DNA from: CAYJLW01 sp964370965
GTDB taxonomy: Bacteria; Actinomycetota; Acidimicrobiia; UBA2766
Length of the DNA stretch: 64,000 nucleotides
Reading direction: 5' to 3'
Assembly (NCBI GenBank): GCA_964370965.1
Contig: CAYJLW010000015.1
Location: forward strand, 1-64,000
A model generated the notes under the pieces. The model saw only the letters and a program-made list of their open reading frames with translations. It was not told the DNA's origin and made no database searches. The first letter of the stretch is position 1; each line of letters opens with the position of its first letter. Shown here in pieces: positions 39,301-45,134 of the stretch. The translations under genes and the position numbers were made by a program.

Positions 39301-42300
39301 GTGCCGGGGCTCCCGTGGGGGACGTCGATCGGGATCAGCGACGACGGCGCCCGTGTGGTCTTCACCGACACCAGGGGGGGTGTCTTCGTGCGTGACCGGG
39401 GCCTGGGGACCACACTGCGGGCGGACGTGAACGACGCCGGGGATCCGGCGAGCACGTACGCGGGGGAGCGTCCCGCGATCAGTGGTGACGGCCGCTACGT
39501 GGTGTTCGCCACGGCGGCCGACAACCTCGCGGGTGGCGACGACCCGCCGGACGGGAACGGCCTCCTCGACGTGTACCGCCACGACCTGGAGCGGGGCCGG
39601 ACCCGCCGGGTGAGCCGCCCCGCCTCGGCTGGGGCGGGCGAGTCCGACGGCGCCTCCGGGGAGTGGATCCCGGCGGCCGCCCTGAGCGGGGACGGCCGCT
39701 GGGTGGTCTTCGAGTCCACGGCCACGAACCTCGCCGACGGCGTGGGCAGCGGGGAGCGCCAGTTGTACGTCCGGGACATGGACTCGGAGTCGGTCAGGGT
39801 TCTCACCGTCACCTCGGCGGGCTTGCCCGGTGACGCCGGCAGCGGCGGGGCCCGCATCGGCGGGGACTTCGCCGTGGCGTTCACTTCCGAGGCGTCGAAC
39901 TTCGCGGACGCCGACGCGAACGGGGCGTGGGACGTGTACGTCTCCGATGCGCTAGTGCCCTTCGAGACCTGGCTGCAGACCCGGCTCCTGTGGTGGCTGG
40001 AGGGCAAGGACGCCTACCTGGCGGACCTGGAGGTCCGCCGCGCCCGCGAGGACGCCCGCCAGCAGCTCATCGGTGACCTCGCGGACTCCACCTTCGAGGC
40101 GGTCGCCGCCTACCTCGGTCTCGGCTCGGACACGGGTGCCGGAGCGGGCCCCGCGCTCGTGAACGCCACTCCGTGGGGCGCCGTGGAGAACGGCGGCAGG
40201 GGCGAGATCCACGACCGGTCCCGCGTCAGTGCCGACGGTCGCTACGTCGTGTTCTCCTCGGCGGCGGCCGACCTCGTCGTCGACGACGGCAACGACGCCG
40301 AGGACGTCTTCCGGCGTGACACGCAGACGGGTGTCACGGTGAGGGTGAGCGAGAACCGTGCCGCCGGGACGGAGTCCGTCCGCGGCAAGGCGTCGCGGTT
40401 CCCGGCGGTGAGCGGGGACGGCCGGTACGTGGCCTACCGCTCGCAGGCGACGAACCTCACCGCTGGGGGGGCGCCGCCGGTCGTCGAATCCGGCGTGCTC
40501 ATCTGGGACGCCGAGACGGGGGCGAACGCGTTGGTCCCCGGTTCGGAGGGGGCGACCGGGGACGCGGCCGTCAGCGCCGACGGCCGATACGTCGTCTACG
40601 GCCGCGAGGGATCCGGGGACGACGGGAGCGCCCTCTGGGTCTACCGCTACGACCGCGGGACGGACACGACCGCGGTGGCGAACGTGCCCGTCAGCGGCGT
40701 GGTCCCGGACTACGAGTCGTCCTCCTTCGACGTGAGCGAGGACGGCCGCTACGTCCTCTTCGTGTCCTTGGCGACGAACCTCTATGAGGGCGACAACTCC
40801 GACTACGCCGTGGACGCCCTCGTGCGGGACATGGACGCGGGCGTGACCTTCAGGGCCGGCCGGGGCGTGCTCTACGACGCCGCCCTCAGCGGCGACGGCC
40901 ACTACGTCGTCTTCTCCTCTGCGACCGCGCTCGTGGCCGAGGACACCAACAACGGGAGCGACGTGTACCGCTACGACGTCGTCTCCGGGACGACTTCGCT
41001 GATGAGTGTGAGCGACGGCATTCCGGTCGCCGCCACGGGCGGGTACCGGCCGGCGATCAGCGACGACGGGCGCGTGGTCGTGTTCCTCTCGGGGACCGGG
41101 GTGTACGTCCGGGACACGGTGGCAGGTGTCACCCGTCTCGTGAGTGTGGCGGCGGACGGGAGGGTGCTGCCCGGGACGGCGGTGTTGGACCCGGTGCTCG
41201 AACTCGGGGTCGAGCCCACAGCCGTGAGCGGGGACGGCCAGTGGGTGGCGTTCCCGTGGCACGACGCCGCCACCGGCTCTGCGAAGAACTTCCTGTACCA
41301 CGCCACCACGGACCCGCCCCCGCCGCCGGAGCTTTCCGTGCAGGGGGCGACGGACGCCTTGAGCACGTTCCTGACGACGTGGCTGGGGGAGCGCAGCGCG
41401 GAGGAGCGGGCGGCGATCGAGCCCGACGCGCAGCGCCTCCTCGACCGCCTCGTGGTGTTCCTCACGCCGTGGTCCGGCGGCGGCCCCGTTGCCGACCCCC
41501 GCCTGCTGTCCGTGTCAGCCGAAGGCGTTCCCGGAGACTGGGGCGCGACCGAAGCCCAGGCCGCCCCCGACGGGACCGCCGCCGTGTTCACCTCCCTGGC
41601 CGGGAACCTCGTCCCGGGCGACTCCGGCGGCCGCTTCGACGTGTTCGTGTCCGGCACCGCCACGGCTGCGATCGAGCGGGTGAGCGTGGCTTCGGACGGG
41701 AGCGAGGCCGACAGCCACAGTTCCACGGGTTCCGCGAGCTTCGCCGCCGACCGCGTGGCGTTCGCCTCCTACGCCACGAACCTCGTAGCGGGGGACACCA
41801 ACAGCAGGCGTGACGTCTTCGTGCGCGACCGCGTCGACGGCACCACCCGGCGTGTGAGCGTGGCCTCGGACGGCGCACAGGCCGACGCGGCGTCCCACGA
41901 CCCCGAGATCGGCGCCGACGGCCGATACGTGGTGTTCTCCTCGGACGCCACGAACCTCGTTGCGGGCGACACCAACGGCGTGCGGGACGTGTTCCTGCAC
42001 GACCTCGACACCGGTGCGACGGAGCGGGTCAGTGTGGACGGCGCGGGAACGCAGGGGAACGGGATCTCGGGCGGGACCGACAGCGGCAACGTCGACCTGA
42101 GCGCCGACGGCCGCTACGTGGCGTTCACCTCCGCGGCCACGAACCTCGTGGCGGGTGACACCAACGGCGTCGGGGACGCGTTCGTGCGGGACCGTGTGGC
42201 CGGTGCGACGGAGCGGGTGAGCGTGGCGACCGACGGTGCCCAGGCCGACGGCGGCGTGTTCACCTTGAGCGGTGGTGGGTCGGTCCTGTCCCTCGACGGG

Positions 42301-43950
42301 TACGGGGACTACGTGGCGTTCCTGTCGGACGCCACGAACCTCGTTGCGGGCGACACGAACGGCGTCAGGGACGCGTTCGTGCGGGACCGTGTGACCGGGA
42401 CGACGTCCCGGATGAGCGTGGGCAGCGACGGCACGCAGGCCGACGCGCAGTCGTTGTCGGTCTCGGTGGACCACGACCACGACTACGTCGGTTTCGTGAC
42501 CAGGGCCGCCCTGGGCGACGTCCGGGACACCAACGGCGTGCAGGACGCCTTCGTGCGGGACCTCTCCGGTCCCGACACCCACAGGGTGGGCATCGGCGCC
42601 GGCGGCACGGAGCCGAACGCGGGCACCGTCTCCGTGTCCCTCGCACGTGACACGGCCGTGATCGCGTCGAGCTCCACGAACCTCCTTGCGGCGCCCTCCC
42701 CGAGCTACTCGGGAGCGCAGGTGTTCTTCGTCACGACGCTGCCCCGGGCCGTGGAGGTCCCCTCCGACGTGGCCGCCTACGTGAGCGGCGCCCTCGACGT
42801 CATCGCGCAGTGGGCGACGGATGCGCTGGCCGACGCGCCGCCGGACCCGAACCTCGTTCGCAGCCTGGTGGCGGTCGTGCGCGAGCTCCTGGCCCGCCAG
42901 GAGTCGGCCGACGGGATCGACTGGTTGCAGCGCCAGGCGGCGGGGGAACGGATGGTGAGCGACTTCCTGGGTGACCTCGCGGACATCTGGGGGGGTGGTG
43001 GCCCTGGCTCCGCGGACGCGGTGCTCGACGCCCTGGAGCGGGTGCGGGGCTGGCTGGGGGAGTCCCCGCCGGGCCTGGAGGCCGCCTACTACGTCGGTGC
43101 GGTGACGCTGGGCACCCCGGTCGCCGAGGGTGTGGATGCCGGGGTGGACTTCGACTGGGGTGCGGGCGGCCCGGCGGGCCTCACCGACGGCTTCAGTGCG
43201 TCGTGGCGGGGCCGGATCGTGCCGCCGGTGACGGGTCCGGTGGGGCTCACGGTGGACTCCGACGACGGAGCCCGCCTCTGGGTCGACGGCCGGCTCGTGG
43301 TCGAGGACTGGTCAACGCCGGGATCGGGGTCGGCTTCTGCTGTGGTGGATCTCGTGGCGGGTGTGCCGGTGCCGTTGCGCCTGGAGTACCGGGAGGACAC
43401 GGGGCCCGCCGGTGTGCGCCTGTCCTGGCGCCTCCCGGGTGAGGCGACCGCGGTGGTCGTGCCCTCGACCGCGCTGCTCGCCGGGGAGCCCCGCGTGGGC
43501 GACCTGCCCCGCACGATCAGCGGCCTGGAGCGTTTCGGGGACACCGCTGCGGTGGTGACGGGCCGGGCGAACACCGACGTGGTCCGGGGGGTGGGCGATC
43601 CCGCGGACACCTTCACGGCGTTGCTGGTGGCCACGGAACCCTACGACGACCCGCAGGGGTCCCTGGCCTACACCTACCGGGACGAGTCCGCGCAGGTGAC
43701 GGTGGCCACCACCGCCCTGGACACCGTCGCCGCCACCGGGAGCTCCGTAACCGTCACAGGCTCGTGTGTGCGTCTCCGGGTGCCCGTGGCCATGGGCCCC
43801 CTGGCCCCGCCCGTGAAGGAGGGGCCGTTCCCCTGCTCCTGGCGGGCGTACGAGGATGCCGGCACCACCCGCCTGGACGTCTCCGGGGCGGGCGTGAGCG
43901 GCGCCGCCGTCCTGGCCGACTGGCGCCTCACCGTCAAGTATTCGACATAG
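30394..43950 (+). CDS. Giant secreted protein 2: CHAP-like, helical, four propellers, PA14
   Basis: This 4518-aa paralogue of giant 1 starts at TTG and has a signal peptide (1 to ~44). The CHAP-like domain is at ~59-190, with Gly81 at the position of the catalytic Cys. It carries the conserved TRGQGVVAGGGRWEVGTR and DVPRTAVPLGPSNQLLV blocks, a helical region and the PTPGGWWPNDADWL segment. Four seven-bladed propellers lie at ~2311-2723, 2774-3187, 3256-3639 and 3699-4117, with a helical linker, PA14 at ~4226-4364 and a C-terminal two-Cys domain. Propellers 1 and 2 are close copies of one another; giant 1 has only the equivalent of propeller 2. Unlike giants 1 and 3, no strong hairpin follows its stop; the scar at 43986-44471 stands there instead. 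Confidence 0.9.
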   Translation: MGAAVLNRGRVRRAGTPPRTGVRGALAVAVVLALLSGIAPAGASEWDTRDDTGSGRVQDSYPYKTADPSQNDPLGFPYRSGASYVAWYLADSGVTVHAEMPGVDGPAPVRFATGPGYGSDDASWTASMWRLGFHVRDDSAARLGDVYVNPDGNWIGVVYEVKNGWITVAGYEVGDQRAADTFGIAQVRVAKGDCACVVDVFNTPIASSQGGVNVTEETVQEKIRTYPSDTAREVSPPAVDAGGTMSGRVSTDGEAFVAYGEGTPGVSFPEGGPFDVADQDPTLPHPYRFVLYNRTFGGGLAYLPGQGAPGANGGTDNGLAMSPNLDRMAWSTRDALLPEDTCPDGSPLAETIYDGQGFATTLSHLGIFYGSIFVVGAGGMHVNAEPRLNGHTSPDWWGSGDTIMLCVGEKVVSPRDVYVTDLRTGRSFIATPPQLNSDPASGQESSLSGLGVVSDSGVVEVSATVRASYGYPDDNPNAYLPSPLPERAGRAINILVGGASGWMENWALNVTWWVFTYIASVQETLDEISVDMWATWPTPLGGADCDMVEFLIWRCTGSVDFWARNKGPWRSVAGTYDVTAPAGTWNELPDQARYVVVTPATGDVRPAPTADDSLGVYPNNSPENLTPNGRWWHRAWWNDAWNDGSGVCLESVQSGERYDCRPMMDGGPVGDGPVGPNDDGEFLATYSTPGGDYVTVWRPGSSGKLEMASAVLLPTVSDGGGTWEVCHLGGVSMKTPEGRRTLATYCRGSQRRFAIIEVPDQRAGRDATSLAGGSGVTRGQGVVAGGGRWEVGTRVATEHGGELQGSRQGLMGVAVKRDTGDAVPTGAAFYELSSPSRRWRVLGRKFDELSVDTARQAYRLERPGSAAVLRGPCDVYSLPNTGGKQPFLTDPPVDRRGTYCTWTFTEGSPSGHGGGDAQFSLEVRRANGGPVVLDVPRTAVPLGPSNQLLVDAAGYDKPLSALGRRLERAAKNLAAGLVDDLADDVAGVEVEYEVQEMMARLDPWIDHQLAELKGVALEWVDQIPPWLEKHVFTPLVEMVTRFVNRWGLNFQAVKDDVKGFFEQPLQVLEDFCAGVVATGGDLGDALTAMFDNPYLSAGMGAAGFDVNDQAVLTGLVEGFTGEIQDICGTLGEEARQALEDAISQYVDGPLDLLATRFEDAKTVVTGQMEARVNDLRALVNGAIDSLRAEIVAFDLTPLKDVPIDISSCPTHGEPGYDPNCRIDLVRDWARQILKGAHDWVLDLVYEDDPNYDYHNPSGCDSSGTRLLKIVHCAVDWAHAVWTEGFTAQLQPLDEAIQGVAAGIAGITTNDDYDQLFHCAAGLTSALDLLSTSWWEAVLEPVISLLSGGWLNWFSGAERDDPALLQHAVECILPTPGGWWPNDADWLTLGPWTTEQVSRFFYAALDFVSNVLADQLSRVTVDGGDVNAVGQAVVQLLVNLTKKTITLDGQPLPDNYFEALEEKLSGGADDVSWEQIWGFLTDGVDGFTGAGMSDWESIQSGMRCAEVTYNPNWWYDHAPDAVKNAFDLALFLEGCKKGGFVQGTLRYLLEDPAQFLGQPLEARFEYLWTNPKGIGSHLHRLLDVVERRLVSYVQSILPDKLRELGGWIRSAGTDRQGEIETALRYELELLMDLLQGEAGAANPVEEAVNGAANRVAGALDRLAWAIEVQAAQPWLREVAQLIRWANVRLSQAVAAVATVVQTVRDWIAGLGLPAELEAAIFGLLDDIMDAVTGAAEWVENNALEPMETQLDTLLRMAFGSIAAAIRAQKASVYDLRDSLIGKFRAWLVEWADKVARSCGEGHAKLPGEPSGVCDIVTEPVDTVFDAGVNWIAGAIEDIADVIEGRVSGAPRTIRKYVDELNCELVLYVYDIQAQVEGMCERINAGLPPFEVKKSSESLLNLLTSKGEELQKWILDELANASRAIRGFDLESEEMWAQMDATVASGMQFAMFAVDPEVREALGEYLRHALSRVARWVEPMSDEQALRAVGEDLGLPDLYRVIQDQIAEVVPFIRAQVYDILGNLPNVDGLAFDLRAATSLADVVSSFGTFGDYLLTWVIETVDDVTGNFLNLNAKVAGAIGDSVLRVAENTLRVVIDGIVNVFRFVVWAHEYTFEKVMTPLIALGEVPDVWGAPGFGEVEADATFAGDVRLDMRFAQDHATAPVGGAVAAYPRVSHPGEWYVVSSSSFQAGTFTQPDRTLEELDGNAGTLDVTGFCNVYRASGPNLSDATALVSSGDCQWVVDGFDHDLRLDGPLPEWAGGETALVSGTEVVTLGRPSLLGPLWARLMAQWVAGAEDVVAVVADEDTAGDGTLPELVSATASGGVGDAASDQVGGVSPDGRYVAFSSSAGNLVAGDGNGECDVFLRDRGTGATTAVSTTPGGTTASGCSYLPATSRDGNVVAFTSWAPDLVAGDGNPERDVFVRDLASGATERVSVPAGGGEADAWSFEPVLSGDGRYVAFVSPAGNLVAGDTNGAPDAFVVDRATGTIERVSVAPDGGELPGGIWWGAPVDPFPWGTSIGMSDDANRVVFSVDGAVYVRDRGAGTTQRVDVNDDGDASDGASVRPTISGNGRYVVFASDAGNLSGNGEAPDTNGFVDMFRRDLTEGRTRIVSRSAAGQSDGTSGDSTPAAAMGVDGRWVVFESTATNLAAVPGNGQRQVYARDMDSADVRLLSLTAGGAPGGAGSGGIRIGEDNTVAFVSEAADLAGGDANGVTDVFVSDVLASGGPSWLLEDLVRWVERVGEGYFADPAGRPAHDATERWVEDNLGIRGRFSPELVSATATGGAGGAASHQVGGVSPDGRYVVFSSEAEDLVAGDGNAKRDVFVRDRFARTTAALSTTPGGATGGGHSARPAMSRDGTAVTFASSAPDLVAGDTNAETDIFVRDLASGAMERVNVPAAGGESDGVSTEPVVSGDGRHVAFLSVAGNLVAGDTNSAFDVFVADRAVGTLERVSVADDGSELPLGASYAAPVPGLPWGTSIGISDDGARVVFTDTRGGVFVRDRGLGTTLRADVNDAGDPASTYAGERPAISGDGRYVVFATAADNLAGGDDPPDGNGLLDVYRHDLERGRTRRVSRPASAGAGESDGASGEWIPAAALSGDGRWVVFESTATNLADGVGSGERQLYVRDMDSESVRVLTVTSAGLPGDAGSGGARIGGDFAVAFTSEASNFADADANGAWDVYVSDALVPFETWLQTRLLWWLEGKDAYLADLEVRRAREDARQQLIGDLADSTFEAVAAYLGLGSDTGAGAGPALVNATPWGAVENGGRGEIHDRSRVSADGRYVVFSSAAADLVVDDGNDAEDVFRRDTQTGVTVRVSENRAAGTESVRGKASRFPAVSGDGRYVAYRSQATNLTAGGAPPVVESGVLIWDAETGANALVPGSEGATGDAAVSADGRYVVYGREGSGDDGSALWVYRYDRGTDTTAVANVPVSGVVPDYESSSFDVSEDGRYVLFVSLATNLYEGDNSDYAVDALVRDMDAGVTFRAGRGVLYDAALSGDGHYVVFSSATALVAEDTNNGSDVYRYDVVSGTTSLMSVSDGIPVAATGGYRPAISDDGRVVVFLSGTGVYVRDTVAGVTRLVSVAADGRVLPGTAVLDPVLELGVEPTAVSGDGQWVAFPWHDAATGSAKNFLYHATTDPPPPPELSVQGATDALSTFLTTWLGERSAEERAAIEPDAQRLLDRLVVFLTPWSGGGPVADPRLLSVSAEGVPGDWGATEAQAAPDGTAAVFTSLAGNLVPGDSGGRFDVFVSGTATAAIERVSVASDGSEADSHSSTGSASFAADRVAFASYATNLVAGDTNSRRDVFVRDRVDGTTRRVSVASDGAQADAASHDPEIGADGRYVVFSSDATNLVAGDTNGVRDVFLHDLDTGATERVSVDGAGTQGNGISGGTDSGNVDLSADGRYVAFTSAATNLVAGDTNGVGDAFVRDRVAGATERVSVATDGAQADGGVFTLSGGGSVLSLDGYGDYVAFLSDATNLVAGDTNGVRDAFVRDRVTGTTSRMSVGSDGTQADAQSLSVSVDHDHDYVGFVTRAALGDVRDTNGVQDAFVRDLSGPDTHRVGIGAGGTEPNAGTVSVSLARDTAVIASSSTNLLAAPSPSYSGAQVFFVTTLPRAVEVPSDVAAYVSGALDVIAQWATDALADAPPDPNLVRSLVAVVRELLARQESADGIDWLQRQAAGERMVSDFLGDLADIWGGGGPGSADAVLDALERVRGWLGESPPGLEAAYYVGAVTLGTPVAEGVDAGVDFDWGAGGPAGLTDGFSASWRGRIVPPVTGPVGLTVDSDDGARLWVDGRLVVEDWSTPGSGSASAVVDLVAGVPVPLRLEYREDTGPAGVRLSWRLPGEATAVVVPSTALLAGEPRVGDLPRTISGLERFGDTAAVVTGRANTDVVRGVGDPADTFTALLVATEPYDDPQGSLAYTYRDESAQVTVATTALDTVAATGSSVTVTGSCVRLRVPVAMGPLAPPVKEGPFPCSWRAYEDAGTTRLDVSGAGVSGAAVLADWRLTVKYST
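37325..42745 (+). repeat. 28 propeller blade repeats in giant 2
   Basis: Four groups of seven blades, each blade with the DGRYV and GDTN-x(3)-D pattern or a shortened variant. Blade 4 of propellers 1 and 2 is always short (for example DANRVVFSVDGAVYVRD), which fixes the register. Confidence 0.85.
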
Positions 43951-43985
43951 CCGGGCGAAGCGCGGGCCCGTCAAGTCCCAGTGAA

Positions 43986-44050
43986 GTGACGCGCAGGCCG
44001 CGAATGCAGGGCACCCCACCCATCTTCTCGGGATCGACGGTGATCCGCTC
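43986..44050 (-). pseudogene. Fragment of a DUF433 antitoxin gene
   Basis: These 65 bp match 48579-48643, inside the intact DUF433 antitoxin gene, at 62 of 65 positions. On the minus strand they encode ERITVDPEKMGGVPCIRGLR followed by VT. Both ends of the gene are missing. It abuts the remnant of a giant gene. Confidence 0.85.
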
Positions 44051-44471
44051 CGGTCGGCGGCGTCGGCCACAGTGTGCCTCGTCGCCGGCGCGCCTGTTCC
44101 GCTGCGCGCCCGCGCCCCGGCGGATGTCTTCACGGCGTTCCTGATCGCGGTGCCGCCCCTACGACGACCCGCAAGGCTCCGTTTCGTACTCCCGCCGTGA
44201 CGGCGCCGAGCAGGTGACGGTGGCCGACCACTGCCCTGGACACCGTCGATGCGACGGGAATTGACGTTGTCGTGCATGCGACATGCGTGACCACCGTCGC
44301 GCCCGTGCCCATGGGCCCGCTGTCACCGCCCCGCAAGGAGGGGCCGTTCTCCCGCACCTGGGCGTTGCGCGACGACTACGGGACCGCCCGTCTCGACGCC
44401 TCCGCCGCCGGTGTGTGAGCAACGTCGCCGTCCTCCCTACCTGGCGTCTCTCCCTCCACTACCCGTTCTAA
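44051..44471 (+). pseudogene. Frameshifted 3' remnant of a fourth giant gene
   Basis: The remnant begins within the PA14 C-terminal strand (LVAGAPVPLR) and jumps by internal deletion to ADVFTAFLIAV. It then continues in three different frames through YDDPQGSVSY, TTALDTVDATG and SNVAVLPTWRLSLHYPF to a TAA at 44469-44471. At least three frameshifts and an early TGA are present, and the second conserved Cys (PCTW in the giants) reads SRTW. It is closest to the C-terminus of giant 1 (SNVAI, SLHYP). A decayed terminator hairpin follows. Confidence 0.85.
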
Positions 44472-44476
44472 CGGTT

Positions 44477-44524
44477 CTGGGGAGCGCAGGCACGGACACT
44501 ACATCGGTGCTTGCGCTCCGCAGA
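44477..44524 (+). terminator. Decayed hairpin after the fourth-giant remnant
   Basis: CTGGGGAGCGCAGGCAC pairs imperfectly with GTGCTTGCGCTCCGCAG. It is recognisably the same element as the hairpins after giants 1 and 3 but with mismatches and a longer loop. Confidence 0.55.
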
Positions 44525-44557
44525 GCGGGATCGCCGGGGACCCCGGTTCGCGCAGGG

Positions 44558-44938
44558 GTGCGGTTGTCCCTACAGGGAAACGGTGTCGTCGTCCCGAATT
44601 CCGATGGGATGGGGACGTCGAGCAGTGGCGGCGCAGAGGTGCCGCTCATCCTGTACGCCAGTGACGAACGAGCGCTCTTCGAGGACCTCCGCCACCTCGG
44701 AGAGGTGCTCCTCATCGACAACGACGGCGTCCGGGCGGCGGCCGGCCCGGAGACCCTGGAGCTGCTGCGCCTCTACGGCGGCGGTTCGTCCCTGGTGCAG
44801 GCCGCCCGCCGGCTGCACCTCTCCGAGCGCACGGCGCGGAGACGGATGGCGGCGCTGCGGCGGCTCCTCGGCGTGCGCTCCAACGAACAGGCCGTGGCCC
44901 GGCTCCTGGCCGGCCAGAGCCATCCGGGCGGCTCGTGA
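44558..44938 (+). CDS. Shortened pseudo-receiver/HTH regulator
   Basis: This is a paralogue of the protein at 26671-27216, with the same first residues (VPNSDGMG, VPLILYAS) and an identical C-terminal HTH, but about 65 codons of the receiver-like domain are missing. The join lies between GACGAACG-like sequences that occur twice in the longer gene. The ancestral GTG start has become GTC. GTG at 44558 (126 aa) and ATG at 44609 (109 aa) are the remaining candidates, neither with a good ribosome-binding site. It may be a free-standing HTH or a decaying gene. It ends 16 bp before the second LuxR-type ATPase. Confidence 0.5.
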   Translation: MRLSLQGNGVVVPNSDGMGTSSSGGAEVPLILYASDERALFEDLRHLGEVLLIDNDGVRAAAGPETLELLRLYGGGSSLVQAARRLHLSERTARRRMAALRRLLGVRSNEQAVARLLAGQSHPGGS

Positions 44939-45134
44939 CCGCGGGGGTGGGGGCGTGACGGGCTGCGTCGGGCGCGCGGCGGAGCTGGAGTGGATCGGCG
45001 ACGCCCTGATGGAGTGCGAGCCTGTTCTCGTCGTGGGCGAGGCAGGGATCGGCAAGACGACGCTGTGCCTGCAGGCGGCGGCGGCGACAGGGCGACCGGT
45101 GGTGGCCGTCGCCGGATTCCGGTCCCTCACCTGG
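44721..45134 (+). repeat. 414-bp block identical to 26999-27412
   Basis: Second copy of the identical block. It includes the stop of the small regulator, the 16-bp spacer and the GTG start and Walker A of the ATPase. Confidence 0.9.
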
